The notes under the pieces: model-generated
The model's input: only the letters and a program-made list of their open reading frames with translations
Database searches by the model: none
What the model was told of the DNA's origin: nothing
Translations under genes and position numbers: made by a program
In this document: one piece after another, positions 33,537 through 38,107 of the stretch
How the letters are laid out: every line of letters starts with the position of its first letter
Numbering within the stretch: the stretch's first letter is position 1
Source: Halioglobus sp.
GTDB taxonomy: Bacteria > Pseudomonadota > Gammaproteobacteria > Pseudomonadales > Halieaceae
DNA length: 38,107 bases
Assembly: GCA_020443345.1 (NCBI GenBank)
Contig: JAGRIH010000019.1
Location: 1-38,107 of the forward strand
Direction of reading: 5' to 3'

Positions 33537-34394
33537 TTACCGCGGCCCCAGCAGTCCATCGCGCAACTGGGCGGCCTTTTGCTTGATGGTGGCGACGTTG
33601 TCCGGCCCGGTGCGCAGCAGTTGTTTTTGCAGCGCGGTGAGTTGCTCCAGTTTCGGGTCGCGGAACTGGTACACGGCTTCCACCTTCCTGACGGCGATGG
33701 GCTCGTTGATTTCCGGCGTGGCCAGGATGCGATCGAGGGTTCTGATCAGGGCGTTGTCAAAGTCGCCCGCCGTATAGCCGAGATCGGCATAGGCCTGTTC
33801 CAGCAGCGGCCGGAAGCGGTGGAAGCTGGCTACCAGTTGCTGTGTGTCCAGCGCGGCAATGGCCCGTGCGTAGTCGTCGTAGCGGCGGTAGCTGGCCGGG
33901 TCGATAAACAGGCCATCGGGCCTTTCCACCGTGCTGAACGGTGCCTGTGGTGGGGACAGTGGCAGTATCTTGCGCAGCACCTTGCCGCGGCTGAAACCAT
34001 CGATCAGGCTGACACCGCGCTCGACCAGGTTGTCCTGTTCCAGCGACGCTGCCAGTGCCCCTGCGGCGCCGGCTTCTGCGAGCGTCTCGCGCAGTACCGG
34101 GTCGCTATCCTCCAGCGTCAGGGGCGGTTCCGCGGGCGCCTGCGGCGGCGCCGCGAGCTCGGGTGTCGGTGCCGGTTCGGGAATATCCGGCGCGGGGGGC
34201 AGGGGCGGCTCCGGCGCCACGGCGGCCACGGGAGCCGGTGGCTCATCTACCGGCGGTGGCGCCTGCGGCTCCTCGCCCGACTGGTACATAAACAGGCCGA
34301 CGGCAATCACCACCACGGCGGCGACGAGCAGCCAGGTGGGACGGCCGCCGCGCGGCGGCGTTTCGGACAAACGGTCTTCAGCTCGTGGTTGCAT
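33537..34394 (-). CDS. DUF3014 membrane-anchored protein
   Basis: The 285-residue protein has one membrane anchor (about 20-37, TWLLVAAVVVIAVGLFMY), then a long Pro/Ala/Glu-rich linker (about 43-95), then a soluble domain typical of DUF3014, with segments DPVLRETLAEAG, FSRGKVLRKILPL and YRRYDDYARAIAALD. The domain would lie in the periplasm. DUF3014 proteins are found in many gammaproteobacteria and have no known function. It lies 39 bases downstream of acnA on the same strand and may be co-transcribed with it, though no functional link is known. Confidence 0.8.
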   Translation of the reverse strand: MQPRAEDRLSETPPRGGRPTWLLVAAVVVIAVGLFMYQSGEEPQAPPPVDEPPAPVAAVAPEPPLPPAPDIPEPAPTPELAAPPQAPAEPPLTLEDSDPVLRETLAEAGAAGALAASLEQDNLVERGVSLIDGFSRGKVLRKILPLSPPQAPFSTVERPDGLFIDPASYRRYDDYARAIAALDTQQLVASFHRFRPLLEQAYADLGYTAGDFDNALIRTLDRILATPEINEPIAVRKVEAVYQFRDPKLEQLTALQKQLLRTGPDNVATIKQKAAQLRDGLLGPR

Positions 34395-34433
34395 GGGTTC
34401 CCCTGTCAGTTACTATTTTTTCCTGAGTATAGA

Positions 34434-37178
<2,745 letters not shown>

Positions 37179-37238
37179 CGCGGGTCTCCTGTTTGTGTTG
37201 GGGCCAATACACAGGATAGCCGGTGGACGGGGAAGTTC

Positions 37239-37321
37239 CTGCAGGAGCAGCCCGCCTGCCTTTGTAGGAGCGGCGGCAGCCGCGAATGGAGGGCAGCGTC
37301 GGCAGGCCCCCGAGCGTCGCC
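37239..37321. repeat. REP-like palindromic sequences
   Basis: TGTAGGAGCGGCGGCAGCC (37263-37281) has an internal GCGGC/GCCGC stem, and a related inverted form GCCTGCCGGCGCTCCTACA follows at 37328-37346. Such GTAGGAGC...GCTCCTAC pairs resemble the REP/BIME elements of pseudomonads and relatives. Confidence 0.55.
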
Positions 37322-37700
37322 TTCGCGCCTGCCGGCGCTCCTACATGAACCACCACGCGTTCTGGGCCTCCTTTAGGCGCTGCGGCAGCGGCGAATCCGG
37401 CGGTCCGTAAAATGACGCTCGTCCCGGAAGCCACCACCGCGTTCGCGCCTGCCGGCGCTCCTGCATGAACCGCCACGCGTTCCGGACCTCCTGTAGGAAC
37501 TGCGGCAGCTGCGAGTCCGGCGGCGCGGAGAATGACGTTCGTGCCGGAAGCCATCGCCGCTTTCGCGCCTGCCGGCGCTCCTGCATGAACCTCGCGCTCG
37601 CCGCCCCTGCAGGAGCGGCGGCAGCCCGGAATCGGGCCTTGCGGCAGGTGGCGCGCTCGGGGGGCGACCACCGTCTTCGCACCCGCCGGCGCTCCTGCGG
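37322..37700. repeat. 120-bp tandem repeat array, about three units
   Basis: TTCGCGCCTGCCGGCGCTCC begins at 37322, 37442 and 37562, and a variant (TTCGCACCCGCCGGCGCTCC) begins at 37676, giving periods of 120, 120 and 114. Units 1 and 2 are roughly 80 % alike over their whole length; unit 3 keeps the first 30 bases and then diverges. The units contain REP-like GTAGGAGC/GCTCC pieces. All frames on the minus strand stay open through the array, which explains long false ORFs here. No CRISPR-like short repeats are present. Confidence 0.75.
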
Positions 37701-37834
37701 TCACCACGAAACGCGGGAGGTGCCGGGTGCGCGGGGATATCCCCCGCGGCGTGACGAAGGCGTAGAATTGGCCGGCTCGAATGGCGGGCGACGAGCCTCG
37801 GTGCTGCACTGCACCGCAAGTCTTATAAAAGACA

Positions 37835-37840
37835 TATAAT
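37835..37840 (+). promoter_or_regulatory. acnB -10 box
   Basis: TATAAT is a perfect -10 hexamer in an AT-rich patch, 68 bases before the acnB start. The sequence 17 bases upstream is a poor -35, so the promoter may need an activator. Confidence 0.5.
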
Positions 37841-37907
37841 CTCGCCCGATCCGGTGGGACCGACCCGTCCGGAGTCCCGATCACCGCCACCTAGTGAGGA
37901 AGTCGCC

Positions 37908-38107
37908 GTGCTTGAAGCCTACCGTGCCCATGTCGCCGAACGTGCCGCCCTCGGCATCCCGCCGCTGCCGCTCTCCAAGCAGCAGGCCGCCGAACTCGTC
38001 GAGCTGCTGAAGAACCCTCCCGCCGGCGAGGAAGCCTTCCTCGTCGAGCTGCTCACCTACCGCGTCCCCGCCGGCGTGGATGACGCCGCCAAGGTCAAGG
38101 CCGAGTT
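37908..38107 (+). CDS. Aconitate hydratase B, N-terminal part (runs off the window)
   Basis: The frame from GTG at 37908 reads LEAYRAHVAERAALGIPPLP and continues with LVELLKNPPAGEEAFLVELL, a close match to the start of AcnB, whose E. coli form begins MLEEYRKHVAERAAEG. GAGGA (37896-37900) lies 7 bases before the GTG. Only 66 codons, part of the N-terminal HEAT-like domain, are inside the window; the catalytic region is beyond it. AcnB is the main TCA-cycle aconitase during growth in E. coli. It is transcribed away from acnA across the repeat region. Confidence 0.95.
   Translation, partial: MLEAYRAHVAERAALGIPPLPLSKQQAAELVELLKNPPAGEEAFLVELLTYRVPAGVDDAAKVKAE

Noticed and set aside
37322-37700. 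CRISPR array
   Set aside because: The units are about 120 bp and largely repetitive throughout, without short direct repeats separated by unique spacers, and no cas genes are present.

Overview
The window is a GC-rich (roughly 60-65 %) bacterial chromosome segment from a gammaproteobacterium. Evidence for this is the complete ubiU-ubiV-ubiT set for oxygen-independent ubiquinone synthesis with cysteines at Escherichia coli-like positions, an FNR box, divergent acnA and acnB, an EmrAB pump with a MarR regulator, a PEP-CTERM protein and several TonB-dependent receptors. The mix resembles marine gammaproteobacteria such as Halieaceae or Spongiibacteraceae, but that placement is an inference. No rRNA, tRNA, CRISPR array or intact transposase gene was seen.

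Layout. 1-4.8 kb is a patchy accessory zone: one copy of a 127-bp hairpin element, a self-regulating Fic gene, a small hypothetical gene, two gene remnants (one a TonB-receptor plug), a DUF1214 protein and a lipoprotein. 4.9-7.3 kb encodes a small His/Cys protein and a ZnuD-like zinc receptor. 7.3-11.4 kb is an anaerobic operon, ubiU-ubiV-ubiT-(TrhP-like U32 protein)-ferredoxin, behind a perfect FNR box. A second copy of the 127-bp element, inverted, follows at 11.43-11.56 kb. 11.6-15.4 kb holds an SLC13-type permease with RCK_C domains, a PEP-CTERM protein with a candidate sigma-54 promoter, and a DUF4124 protein. 15.5-18.7 kb is an emrA-emrB-marR efflux operon with a palindrome inside its promoter.

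18.8-33.3 kb is the most interesting part: an apparently undescribed catabolic regulon. It contains a hydratase, an HpaI-type aldolase, a D-2-hydroxyacid dehydrogenase, an IlvD/Edd-type dehydratase, a Crp/Fnr-family regulator, a fused indolepyruvate:ferredoxin oxidoreductase-type enzyme, a TonB-dependent receptor, a GldA-type dehydrogenase and a GntP-type permease. Four promoter regions each carry a 16-bp palindrome, TGTCR-N6-NGACA. In all four the first base of a -10-like hexamer lies exactly 29.5 bp from the palindrome centre, the geometry of class II Crp/Fnr activation. The encoded regulator is the obvious candidate to bind these sites. The substrate is unknown; a hydroxy- or sugar-acid-like compound that is dehydrated, cleaved by aldolase and oxidised as a 2-oxoacid is the simplest reading.

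33.5-38.1 kb is housekeeping: a DUF3014 membrane protein, acnA, a 120-bp tandem repeat and REP-like region, and the start of acnB, which runs off the right edge.
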